This document shows positions 20,016-28,303 of a stretch of DNA of 64,000 bases, in pieces. This DNA is from Burkholderiaceae bacterium (GTDB lineage: Bacteria > Pseudomonadota > Gammaproteobacteria > Burkholderiales > Burkholderiaceae_E). The DNA lies in NCBI GenBank assembly GCA_023954045.1, contig JAMLIR010000013.1:62001-126000 (forward strand), given 5' to 3'. The stretch's first letter is position 1. Each line of letters opens with the position of its first letter. The position numbers and the translations under genes were made by a program. The notes below the pieces were generated by a model. The model ran no database searches. It was not told the origin of the DNA and saw only the letters and a list, made by a program, of their open reading frames with translations.

Positions 20016-20091
20016 TGGCAGGGGCAGAGGGAATCGAACCCCCAACCTTCGGTTTTGGAGACCGACGCTCTGCCAATTGAGCTATGCCCCT
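20016..20091 (-). tRNA. tRNA-Trp (CCA)
   Basis: The 76-nt gene folds as a cloverleaf on the minus strand. The acceptor arms are AGGGGCA and TGCCCCT, the discriminator is G and the CCA end is encoded (20018-20016). The T-loop GGTTCGATTCC is present. The anticodon loop CTCCAAA gives anticodon CCA. It lies between the second tuf and secE, as in many proteobacteria. Confidence 0.96.
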
Positions 20092-20105
20092 GTTGCTACC
20101 CACTA

Positions 20106-21292
20106 TTACTCGATGACCTTGGAGACGACGCCGGCGCCCACGGTACGCCCGCCCTCGCGGATCGCGAACCGAAGCCCCTGCTCCATCGCGATCGGCGCGA
20201 TCAGCGCCACCGACATCTTCACGTTGTCGCCCGGCATCACCATCTCCGTGCCCTCGGGCAGCGTCACCGCTCCCGTCACGTCCGTCGTCCGGAAGTAGAA
20301 CTGCGGCCGGTAGTTGTTGAAGAACGGCGTATGACGCCTGCCCTCGTCCTTCGAGAGCACGTACACCTCGCACTCGAACTGTGTGCGGTGCGTGATCGAC
20401 CCCGGCTTGGCCAGCACCTGCCCGCGCTCGACCCTCGCGCTTCGTGCCCCGCAGCAACACCCCCACGTTGTCCCCAGCTCCGCCCCTGGTCGAGCAGCTT
20501 GCGGAACATCTCCACCCCGTGCACGTCGTCTTCGCCGTCGGCTTGATGCCCACGATCTCGATCTCGTCGCCCACCTTCACGATCCCGCGCTCCACCCGGC
20601 CCGTCACCACCGTGCTGCGCCCGAAATCGAGAACACATCCTCGATCGGCATCAGGAACGCCCCGTCCACCGCCCTCTGCGGCGTCGGAATGTAGCTGTCC
20701 AGCGCACGGCCAGCTTCATGATCGCCTGCTCGCCCAGCTCCCCCTTGTCACCCCTCGGCGCCTTCAGCGCCGACCCTTCACGATCGGCACGTCGTCACCC
20801 GGAAAATCGTACTTGCTCAGCAGCTCCTGAACCTCCATCTCCACCAGCTCGAAAGCAGCTCCGCATCGTCGACCATGTCGCACTTGTTCATGAACACGAT
20901 GATGTACGGCACCCCCACCGCCTCGCCAGCAGGATGTGCTCGCGCGTCTGCGGCATCGGGCCATCGGCCGCCGACACCACCAGAATCGCCCCGTCCATCT
21001 GCGCCGCACCCGTGATCATGTTCTTCACGTAGTCAGCGTGCCCCGGGCAGTCCACGTGCGCGTAGTGCCTCGCCTTCGTCTCGTACTCCACGTGCGACGT
21101 GTTGATCGTGATCCCCCGCGCCTTCTCCTCCGGCGCGTTGTCGATCTGGTCGTATCCCTTCGCCTCGCCACCGAACTGCCTCGACAGCACCGTCGTGATC
21201 GCCGCCGTCAGCGTCGTCTTGCCGTGATCCACGTGCCCGATCGTCCCAACGTTCACGTGCGGCTTCGTACGCTCGAACTTTCCTTTCGCCAT
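20106..21292 (-). pseudogene. tuf: Second EF-Tu gene, disrupted by several small indels
   Basis: The first 120 or so codons (21292 to about 20930) are identical to the intact tuf at 2555-3745. In the middle (about 20920-20430) I count eight small length changes (mostly 1-base losses plus +1, +2 and -2) that break the frame repeatedly. The last ~100 codons (20417-20106) read cleanly again with genuine substitutions, ending GVVSKVIE instead of GVVAKIVE. The total is 4 nt shorter than the intact copy. This is either a decayed paralogue partly corrected by gene conversion, or a poorly resolved repeat in the assembly. The clean ends and clustered homopolymer-type losses make assembly error quite likely. 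Its position between tRNA-Thr and tRNA-Trp is the standard tufB locus. Confidence 0.85.
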
Positions 21293-21367
21293 GTCGAACT
21301 CCCGGTTCTTCTTTCGATGCTGCCAGCTGGTGGTACCGCGCCGCGCGCGGCGCGCTCAAATTGTTCG

Positions 21368-21442
<75 letters not shown>

Positions 21443-21517
21443 GGACACCCTGAAAACCGCAATCCCTCCGGATCGCTCCGGACCTCCCTCCGGGTTCCTG
21501 CGCCGTCCGAAGATCGC

Positions 21518-21591
21518 TGGAGCGGGTGAAGGGAATCGAACCCTCGTCGTAAGCTTGGAAGGCTTCTGCTCTACCATTGAGCTACACCCGC
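21518..21591 (-). tRNA. tRNA-Gly (TCC)
   Basis: The 74-nt minus-strand gene has acceptor arms GCGGGTG and CACCCGC and an encoded CCA end (21520-21518). The D-arm is GCTCAATGGTAGAGC, the anticodon loop CTTCCAA gives TCC and the T-loop is GTTCGATTC. It is the middle member of the Tyr-Gly-Thr cluster. Confidence 0.96.
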
Positions 21592-21643
21592 CGCGGTCGC
21601 CTCGGCCCCGGTGGACCCCGGCGGCCCGCCTTTCGACGGCCCC

Positions 21644-21703
21644 TTTCCCGAGGCGCTTCCCGAGGCGCTTCCCGACGCGATTACCGACGCTCTTCCCGAC
21701 GCA
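21644..21703 (-). repeat. Five imperfect 12-bp tandem repeats in the tRNA operon
   Basis: Five consecutive 12-bp units fill 21644-21703 between tRNA-Gly and tRNA-Tyr. On the plus strand they read TTTCCCGAGGCG, CTTCCCGAGGCG, CTTCCCGACGCG, ATTACCGACGCT and CTTCCCGACGCA. The array would be transcribed in the tRNA precursor. The function is unknown, and the units may be a slippage product. Confidence 0.85.
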
Positions 21704-21709
21704 GAAATC

Positions 21710-21795
21710 TGGTGGAGGAGGTTGGATTCGAACCAACGTAGGCGTAAGCCAACAGATTTACAGTCTGCCCCCTTTAGCCACTCGGGCACCCCTCC
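21710..21795 (-). tRNA. tRNA-Tyr (GTA)
   Basis: The 86-nt class II tRNA on the minus strand has a 5' arm GGAGGGG, a long variable arm, an encoded CCA end (21712-21710) and anticodon loop CTGTAAATC (GTA). It is the first gene of the tRNA-tuf-sec cluster and lies about 13 bp after the -10 of the promoter at 21808-21836. Confidence 0.96.
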
Positions 21796-21807
21796 AGGGA
21801 ACCGCGA

Positions 21808-21836
21808 ATTATGGCCGGCGCCCTCGCGGCTGTCAA
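21808..21836 (-). promoter_or_regulatory. Strong promoter of the tRNA-tuf cluster
   Basis: On the minus strand a consensus TTGACA (21836-21831), a 17-bp spacer and CATAAT (21813-21808) precede tRNA-Tyr. Transcription would begin around 21801, a few bases before the mature tRNA 5' end at 21795. The TGA stop codon of the upstream membrane-subunit gene (21835-21833) is part of the -35 hexamer. A GC-rich CGCCGGC discriminator-proximal spacer is typical of stable RNA promoters. Confidence 0.75.
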
Positions 21837-23539
21837 TTTCCGGAGCGCAGCGCAGCCGCGCCGGGCTCGAGCCGGGCCGGCGCGGCGCGGCGGCCCGAGC
21901 CGCGCTGCGGCACCCACGGCAGCTCGAAGCCCTGCGTGAAGCCGGCGCGCACGATCAGCGTGAACTTCCACGCCGCGCCTCCGGCGATCGCCGCCGCCCC
22001 GGCCAGCGCCAGCAGCGGCCCGGCCGCCCCCGGCCACGCCCAGGCCGCCGCCGCCAGCGCGAACGGCGCCGCGTGGCCGACCGCGTGCAGCCCCGGCGTG
22101 AACCGCGCCAGCACCTGTCGCGCCAGCGGCCCGATCCCCTGCGCACGCGCCGCGCCGAGGTAGCCGCGCCACAACAGCGCATTGAGCGCCGCCAGCACGA
22201 TCCCCGCCGCTGCCAGGGCCGCGGTCCCGCCCGCTGCCGCGCCCGCCGCCTGGGCGCTGGTCGCCTGCTGCGCCGCCACTCCCATCAATGTCTGAGAGAT
22301 AGTGAGCGCTCCCCAACCCTCGAGCAACCCGGTCGCCGCGATCATCCACGGGACCAGTGCCGCCCGCCAGGCCGGGATGCCGCGCGCGCGATGCAGGATC
22401 TTCGCCTGGCACCCGAGGAATGCCGCTGCCGCCAGGCTGGCCACCGCGAACGGCGCCGGACCCGGCGCGAGCAGGCATGCCAGGACTGCCGGGAAGAACA
22501 CCACCGCCGCGTACAGTTCGCGCGTCATCCACGAGCTCTGCCAGCGCGTGGCCGCCCGCCAGAACCGCATCTGCCGCCCGATCTTCAGGAACACGAAGAA
22601 CAGCCCGGTGGCCACCAGCGCCGCCGAGGCGAGGTACAGCGCCGGCGCACGCTGCGCATCGAGCAGCCCGGCCCACAGGCCCGCCCCGGTCGCGATCGCC
22701 AGCCCCGTGCCGACACCGCCGAACATCCAGTTCAGCGCCGCCCGCCAGTCCCAGAACCGCTGCAGCGCCCCCACCAGCGGGTTGGCCGGATCCGACAGCC
22801 GCTCTTCCCCGTCGTCGTCGTCGTCGCGCGCCTGGCGCCCCGGCACCGCCGGCGTCGTGTACAGGTACCTGATTTGTGGGTCAGTGCCCACTTCGGCGTT
22901 CAGCTGCACGCTGGGCCGCTCGCGGACCAGCCGCGACACCTCGCTGGCCGGATCGTTGAAGTCGCCGAACCGGATCGCCTGCGAAATGCACGCCGCCGAG
23001 CACGCGGGCGTGGCCAGCGGATCGACCCCTGGCACGAGCCCGCGCGCCAGCCCGTCGTCGATGCGCCCCTGGCAGAACGTGCACTTCTGCGCCACCCCCA
23101 GCCGCTCCGGGTGCGCGGTGGCCTGCTCCTGGAGCGTCGTCGTGCCCGCCCCGTAGTACCCGCGCGCCTCGTGCACGATCGTGCGCGCCTGGTACGGGCA
23201 CGACACGGCGCAGTACGCGCAGCCGATGCAGACGTCGTAGTTCATCGTCACCAGCCCGTCCTCGCGCTGGCGCGTCGCCCCGGTCGGGCACACCGGCACG
23301 CACGGCGGCTCGGCGCAGTGCTGGCATCCGGTCACCAGGAACAGCCTCTGCACGTCCGGAAAAGTCCCGTGCTCCACGTCGAGCACCCGCCGCCACTGCA
23401 CCTCCGGCGGCGTGTCGTTGGCGTGCTTGCACGCGATCGTGCACGTCTGGCAGCCCACGCAACGGTTCAGGTCGATCACCATCCCCCAGCGCGGCCTGGC
23501 GTTCGCGCGCGTGTCGCTCGTTGCCTGCGATCCGCTCAT
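21833..23539 (-). CDS. Fused iron-sulfur and membrane-anchor subunit of a molybdopterin oxidoreductase
   Basis: This 568-aa protein joins two subunits usually encoded separately. Residues 1-235 are a DmsB/NrfC-type ferredoxin with four complete cysteine clusters: C27/C30/C33/C37, C72/C75/C80/C84, C104/C107/C110/C114 and C153/C156/C180/C184. An acidic linker (about 238-250) leads to a DmsC/NrfD-like domain with about eight hydrophobic segments to the C-terminus. It should pass electrons between the catalytic subunit and the quinone pool. There is no signal peptide, so the iron-sulfur part faces the cytoplasm unless carried by a partner. Its ATG at 23539 overlaps the catalytic subunit stop (ATGA). 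SoeBC-like or DmsBC-like function is possible; the substrate is not shown. Confidence 0.88.
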   Translation of the reverse strand: MSGSQATSDTRANARPRWGMVIDLNRCVGCQTCTIACKHANDTPPEVQWRRVLDVEHGTFPDVQRLFLVTGCQHCAEPPCVPVCPTGATRQREDGLVTMNYDVCIGCAYCAVSCPYQARTIVHEARGYYGAGTTTLQEQATAHPERLGVAQKCTFCQGRIDDGLARGLVPGVDPLATPACSAACISQAIRFGDFNDPASEVSRLVRERPSVQLNAEVGTDPQIRYLYTTPAVPGRQARDDDDDGEERLSDPANPLVGALQRFWDWRAALNWMFGGVGTGLAIATGAGLWAGLLDAQRAPALYLASAALVATGLFFVFLKIGRQMRFWRAATRWQSSWMTRELYAAVVFFPAVLACLLAPGPAPFAVASLAAAAFLGCQAKILHRARGIPAWRAALVPWMIAATGLLEGWGALTISQTLMGVAAQQATSAQAAGAAAGGTAALAAAGIVLAALNALLWRGYLGAARAQGIGPLARQVLARFTPGLHAVGHAAPFALAAAAWAWPGAAGPLLALAGAAAIAGGAAWKFTLIVRAGFTQGFELPWVPQRGSGRRAAPARLEPGAAALRSGN

Positions 23540-26352
23540 GCGCCCGCCTCCCCCGCCGTGGCGACCGAGCGCGGCGCGGCCGGCCGCGAACCGCCCTGCT
23601 GCGGCGGCGGACTGCCCAGCACCTCGCCGCTGCTGGCGCGCCGCAGCCTCACCCGCATCACGTCCGAGCCGCTGCCGGTGCCGTCGGTGAGCTTCAGCGA
23701 CAGGTCGGTCAGCGAGTTCAGGCTGGGCAGCTTCAGGTCCTTCGCGAACGGCGTCTTCCAGTGGTCGAACTGCCCGATCATCAGCACCGTGTCGGGGCGG
23801 ATCCCCTCTCGCAGCACGGCCTCGCCCTCGGTGTGCCCGGACACCGACTCGATCAGCAGCCGCTCGCCCTGCGCGATCCCGAGCCTGCGCGCCGTCGTCC
23901 GGTTCAGGATGACGCCGCGGTGCCCCGCGATGTTGTTCGCCACCTCGTTGATCAGCGGCAACCCGACGTTGGCCCCCCAGCTGTACTGCATCGAGCGCGC
24001 GGTGAGCGCCCAGAACGGGAACTCGTCGGGGTCGCGCCCGTACTCGCGCGCGTACTCGATCCAGATCTCCGGGAAGCGCTCGTAGGTCGGCATGAACTCG
24101 TACTCGGCGAGCTGGTGCTCCCACCAGTCGACGCCGATCTCGTGCAGCCGGTTCGCCAGCTGCCGCCCATGCCTCACGACCCGCTCCTGGTACGGCAGCT
24201 CGAAGCGCAGCCCCTTGCTCTCGAGCGCCGGGTACAGGTACCAGTCGAGCTGCGGGAACGGCCTGAGCAGGTAACCGTGCTCCTTGAACCAGTCGAGGTC
24301 GTGGACTTCAGCGCCGTCGGTGAGCTCGTGGCTCGCGGCCTTGGCGAACGCGTTCCAGACCTCGTCGCGCGACGGCGCCTTCGAGGTGTCGAGCGAGTAG
24401 TCGAAGCTCCCGTTCCTGTCGCGCAGCGCGGTGCCGGCGGCGCCGCGGTTCACGGCCGCGAGGTACTTGTCGAGGATGCCGGCGCGCTCGGCGAGCGCCG
24501 TCGCGATGTCGGTGAAGTCCATCGTGTCGCACGGCGATTCGACCGCCGGCTGCCGGATCGCCCAACCCTCGTGCTTCCAGAACTGCTCGGTGAACTTGGT
24601 GCTGCCGATGCGGATCAGCTGCAGGCTCTCGAGGTCGAGCGCCTCGGGCAGCAGGATGTCGGCGAAGTGGTTGGTCTCGTCCTCGGTGTACGCGAACGCC
24701 ACGATGAACGGGAACTCGGCCAGCCGCTCGGCCACCTGCGGCGCGTTCCACGACGAGATCGCCGGGTTCGTCCGGTAGCAGAACCAGAGATCCGGCGGCC
24801 GCGTGCGCGGCCAGTTCTCGGGCGCCTTCTTCTGGAACAGCCACGGCAGGTGCGCAGGCCCCAGCGCCGGCGACCACGGCGAATCCGACACCAGCGGCAC
24901 CAGCGTCTTGAACGCATTGCGGATGCTCGGCGTGCGCTGCCAACCGTCACGCGAGGTCTCGTTGAACTGGAAAGCCATCAGCCCGTCCGGCCCCGGGACC
25001 ACCGAGCCGACCCGCGAGATCGCCGGCCGCACCAGCTTCACCGCCGTCCCCAGTGTCCCGCCGGGCACCTCGAGCGCTCCCACCAGCACCGCCAGCACGG
25101 TGCGCGCCCAGCAGCAGTGATAGCCGCCCCAGCCGTTGTTCACGGTCTTGCCGAGCATCACCGCCACCGGCCGGAACGGCAGCGTGCGCCCCTCGATCTC
25201 GATCGTCTGCCCGACGCACGCGTGAGCCAGGTACTCGTCGGCGATGCCGCGGATCGTCTCGGCCGGAACGTCGCACTCGGCCGCCGCCCAATCCGGCGAG
25301 TAGCGCTTCATGTGCTCCAGCATCATCCGGAACGCCGGCCGGCCCACCGCGCGCTCGTGCGCGATGCGCTCCTCGTCCGGGCCGTGCTCGACCCCCGCCA
25401 CCTGGTACTCGCCGTCGAGCGCCGGGTTCACCAGGTCCGCCGCGTCGTACGGCTTGGCCCTCGCGTCGGCGAGGTCCCAGATCAGCGGCTTGCCGGACTC
25501 GGGGTCGCGCAGGTACCAGCCGTTCGGCCCCACCAGGTAGGGCGAGCTGGTGCGGTGCTTCAGGTACGGCAGGTCGCAGACCTCGCGCCAGTCGCGCTCG
25601 TGCAAGATCCGGTGAATCAGCCCGAACAGGAACGCCGCGTCGGTCTTCGGCCGGATCGGCACCCACTGCGCCGACACCGCCCCGGTGATCGACAGGTGCG
25701 GCTCGACCTGCACCCGCTTGGCCCCGCGCACCCGCGCGTCGGCCTCGCGCCAGATTCCGACCACGCCCCCCGAGGCCTCGACGTTGTTGCCGCAGTTGAT
25801 GATGTAGTTCACGTACGGCGTGTCCGGCGACACGATGAACGCCCGGTGCCACAGCTCCCCGTACAGGTGCTCCGAGTGGTAGCACTTCACCCCCTGCCCC
25901 GCCCCGTAGCCCTGGTCGATCGGGCCCCAGGCCGCCATGAACGCCGGGAACGTCCCCATGTACTGCACCGGCGTGCCGCCGCCGCCCGTCGTGCTCGCGA
26001 GCCTGGGCACGCCTTCCTCGTTCAGCAACCCCTTCGCGCGAATCTCCCTGAGCTTCGCCCCGACGATGTCGAGCGCCTCGTCCCAGCCGATCGGCACGAA
26101 CCCCGGATCCTCGTCGCGCCCCTTCTTCGGATTCGTGCGCTTCATCGGCTGGCGGATCCGGTTCGGGTTGTACGTCTTCTGCACCAACCCGTACGCCTTC
26201 ACGCAGACCCGGCCGCCGCCCGGATGCTCGCCGCGGATGTCGTAGTTCGACTCCACCCGCGTGGCCACGCCGTTCTCCACCTCGACCTTCAGCAGGTCCG
26301 GCCCCGCCACGCACTGGTAACAGTAGATCGGAACCTTCCTCGACGCGCCCAT
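23536..26352 (-). CDS. Molybdopterin oxidoreductase catalytic subunit, substrate unknown
   Basis: This is a 938-aa member of the DMSO-reductase superfamily. At the N-terminus, C11 and C14 and the later C50 (GGRVCVKAYG) match three ligands of the usual C-x2-C-x3-C-x(n)-C [4Fe-4S] site. The residue expected to be the third cysteine (18) is proline. C157 in VKCYHSEHLYG aligns with the molybdenum-ligand region of NapA/PsrA-type enzymes, so a cysteine ligand is inferred. The C-terminal molydopterin dinucleotide-binding domain (about 780-910) is present. No twin-arginine signal precedes the Fe-S motif, so the enzyme is probably cytoplasmic. The gene is coupled by ATGA to the fused electron-transfer subunit and follows metY after 62 bp, which hints at sulfur metabolism but does not prove it. 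Confidence 0.88.
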   Translation of the reverse strand: MGASRKVPIYCYQCVAGPDLLKVEVENGVATRVESNYDIRGEHPGGGRVCVKAYGLVQKTYNPNRIRQPMKRTNPKKGRDEDPGFVPIGWDEALDIVGAKLREIRAKGLLNEEGVPRLASTTGGGGTPVQYMGTFPAFMAAWGPIDQGYGAGQGVKCYHSEHLYGELWHRAFIVSPDTPYVNYIINCGNNVEASGGVVGIWREADARVRGAKRVQVEPHLSITGAVSAQWVPIRPKTDAAFLFGLIHRILHERDWREVCDLPYLKHRTSSPYLVGPNGWYLRDPESGKPLIWDLADARAKPYDAADLVNPALDGEYQVAGVEHGPDEERIAHERAVGRPAFRMMLEHMKRYSPDWAAAECDVPAETIRGIADEYLAHACVGQTIEIEGRTLPFRPVAVMLGKTVNNGWGGYHCCWARTVLAVLVGALEVPGGTLGTAVKLVRPAISRVGSVVPGPDGLMAFQFNETSRDGWQRTPSIRNAFKTLVPLVSDSPWSPALGPAHLPWLFQKKAPENWPRTRPPDLWFCYRTNPAISSWNAPQVAERLAEFPFIVAFAYTEDETNHFADILLPEALDLESLQLIRIGSTKFTEQFWKHEGWAIRQPAVESPCDTMDFTDIATALAERAGILDKYLAAVNRGAAGTALRDRNGSFDYSLDTSKAPSRDEVWNAFAKAASHELTDGAEVHDLDWFKEHGYLLRPFPQLDWYLYPALESKGLRFELPYQERVVRHGRQLANRLHEIGVDWWEHQLAEYEFMPTYERFPEIWIEYAREYGRDPDEFPFWALTARSMQYSWGANVGLPLINEVANNIAGHRGVILNRTTARRLGIAQGERLLIESVSGHTEGEAVLREGIRPDTVLMIGQFDHWKTPFAKDLKLPSLNSLTDLSLKLTDGTGSGSDVMRVRLRRASSGEVLGSPPPQQGGSRPAAPRSVATAGEAGA

Positions 26353-26414
26353 CAGGCTCTCCGCAATGTGTGCACCATCGTGATCTTGCACCGGCGCGCG
26401 CCGCGCGCCGGCAT

Positions 26415-27722
26415 TCACCCCTGCGACTTCTCCAGCGCCTGGTCGATGTCCCAGACGATGTCGTCCAGCGACTCGATGCCGACCGACATGCGGACCATGT
26501 CGGGCGTCACGCCGGCGGCGCGCTGCTCGTCCCCGGACAACTGCCGGTGCGTGGTCGACGCCGGATGGATGATCAGCGTGCGCGCGTCGCCGACGTTGGC
26601 CAGGTGGCTCATGAAGTTCGCCGCCTCGATGAAGCGCTCGCCGGCGCGCTGCGCCGCCGCCGCGTCGCCGCCCGGGGCCTTCACGCCGAACGAGAGGATC
26701 CCGCCCGCGCCGCGCGGCAGGTACTTGCGCGCCAGCGCGTTGTACGGGCTGCCGGGCAATCCCGGGTAGTTGACCCAGGCGACCCGCGGGTGCGCGGCCA
26801 GGTGCTCGGCGATGCGCTGCGCGTTCTGCACGTGCCGGTCCATCCGCACCGGCAGCGTCTCGATTCCCTGCAGCAGCAGCCACGCCGACAGCGGCGCCAG
26901 CGTCGGCCCGAGCGTGCGCGCGGTCTCCATGCGCGCCTTCATCGTGAAGCCGAAGTCGCCGAAGGTCTCGTAGAAGCGCACGCCGTGGTAGCCCTTCGAG
27001 GGCTCGGTCATCTCGGGGAAGCGCCCATTGTCCCAGGGGAACCTGCCCGACTCGACGACCACGCCGCCCATCGTCGTGCCGTGCCCGCCGAGGTACTTGG
27101 TCGCCGAGTGCACGACGATGTCGGCGCCGTGGCGGATCGGCTGGCACAGGTACGGCGACGCGAGCGTGTTGTCGACGACCAGCGGCGCGCCGTGCTCGCG
27201 GGCGATCGCCGCGACCGCCTCGATGTCGAGGACGTTGAGACGCGGATTGGCGATCGTCTCGGCGAACAGCGCCTTCGTGTTCGGCCGCAGCGCGCGGCGG
27301 AAGTTCTCCGGATCGTCGGGCTCGACGAAGCTGCACTCGATGCCGAACTTCGCGAACGTGACCGCGAACTGCGAATACGTGCCGCCGTACAGCGTGTTCG
27401 CCGCGACGATGTGGTCGCCCTGGCTGCACAGCGTGAGCATCGCCACCATCTCGGCGGCCATGCCGCTGGCGGCGGCGATCGCCGCGCGGCCGCCCTCGAG
27501 CGCGGCGACGCGCTCCTCGAGCACCGCGACCGTGGGGTTCGACAGCCGCGAATAGACGTTGCCGAAGGTCTGCAGGTTGAACAGGCTCGCCGCGTGCTCC
27601 GCCGAATCGAATACGAACGACGTCGTCTGGTAGATCGGCACCGCACGCGCGCCGGTGACCGCGTCGGGGATCTGCCCCGCGTGCAGGCACAGCGTCTCGA
27701 TGCCGTAGCGATGGTCGGCCAT
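26415..27722 (-). CDS. metY: O-acetylhomoserine sulfhydrylase (aminocarboxypropyltransferase)
   Basis: This PLP enzyme makes homocysteine from O-acetylhomoserine and sulfide in direct sulfhydrylation. The product is 435 aa, the usual MetY length and longer than the ~390 aa of MetB/MetC. The PLP lysine is K209 in VVHSATKYLGGHG, and the phosphate-binding SGMAAE and substrate residues YSRLSNPT are present. It lies 13 bp after the CoA-binding-protein gene and probably shares its transcript. Confidence 0.94.
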   Translation of the reverse strand: MADHRYGIETLCLHAGQIPDAVTGARAVPIYQTTSFVFDSAEHAASLFNLQTFGNVYSRLSNPTVAVLEERVAALEGGRAAIAAASGMAAEMVAMLTLCSQGDHIVAANTLYGGTYSQFAVTFAKFGIECSFVEPDDPENFRRALRPNTKALFAETIANPRLNVLDIEAVAAIAREHGAPLVVDNTLASPYLCQPIRHGADIVVHSATKYLGGHGTTMGGVVVESGRFPWDNGRFPEMTEPSKGYHGVRFYETFGDFGFTMKARMETARTLGPTLAPLSAWLLLQGIETLPVRMDRHVQNAQRIAEHLAAHPRVAWVNYPGLPGSPYNALARKYLPRGAGGILSFGVKAPGGDAAAAQRAGERFIEAANFMSHLANVGDARTLIIHPASTTHRQLSGDEQRAAGVTPDMVRMSVGIESLDDIVWDIDQALEKSQG

Positions 27723-27735
27723 CCGTTCCTCCCGA

Positions 27736-28206
27736 TCAGCAGGGCAGCCAGCGCGGCCGCTTCGCCGAGATCACCTTCGTGTCGACGCCCACCCAGTTCA
27801 GTCCGCCGAACAGCCGCGCGTGCTCGATCTTCACGCAGCGGTCCATCACCGAGTCGAGCCCGTGCTCGCGCGCGAGCCGGTCGGCCTCCTGGTTGCGCAC
27901 GCCGAGCTGCTGCCAGAGCACCTTCGCGCCGATCGCGATCGCCTGGCGCGCGATCGGCAGCACGTCGGCGGTGCGCCGGAACACGTCGACCATGTCGACC
28001 TCGTCGCGGACGTCGTCGAGCGACGGATGGCAGCGCTCGCCGAGGATCCGGTCGTACTTCGGGTTCACCGGCACGATCCGGTAGCCGTGCTCCTGCATGT
28101 ACTTCGCGGCGAAATAGCTCGGCCGGTGCCACTCGGCCGACAGGCCGACCACCGCGATCACGCGGGTCGTGGCGAGGATGCGGCGCAGCGTCTCGATATC
28201 GGGCAT
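27736..28206 (-). CDS. CoA-binding protein (YccU family)
   Basis: This 156-aa protein is a single Rossmann-fold CoA-binding domain like that of succinyl-CoA synthetase alpha. It contains VIAVVGLSAEWHRPSYFAAKYM (about 16-37) and the segment YRIVPVNPKYD; the conserved cysteine-containing MDRCVKIEHARL is near residue 121. The cellular role of the family is not established. It is the first gene of a minus-strand unit with metY. Confidence 0.9.
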   Translation of the reverse strand: MPDIETLRRILATTRVIAVVGLSAEWHRPSYFAAKYMQEHGYRIVPVNPKYDRILGERCHPSLDDVRDEVDMVDVFRRTADVLPIARQAIAIGAKVLWQQLGVRNQEADRLAREHGLDSVMDRCVKIEHARLFGGLNWVGVDTKVISAKRPRWLPC

Positions 28207-28242
28207 GAGTCCCCCTGCGATCGTGGTTCGGCGGCGGTTTCC

Positions 28243-28251
28243 TGCTATTGT
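28243..28251 (+). promoter_or_regulatory. Extended -10 candidate for phaM
   Basis: TGCTATTGT (28243-28251) matches an extended -10 (TGn plus TATTGT) with no recognisable -35. It lies about 50 bp before the phaM ATG at 28304, in the divergent spacer shared with the CoA-binding-protein gene. Confidence 0.35.
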
Positions 28252-28303
28252 CGTTCACCGCGGCGCCCTTCGTGCTTCGGGCGCGCGATCGGGAGACCTC
28301 GAC

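Noticed and set aside
20430-20930. Programmed frameshifting in the second tuf
   Set aside because: Eight separate length changes of both signs with no slippery heptamer or downstream structure do not fit a recoding signal.
21644-21703. CRISPR array
   Set aside because: The units are 12 bp with no spacers between them. This is a simple tandem repeat.
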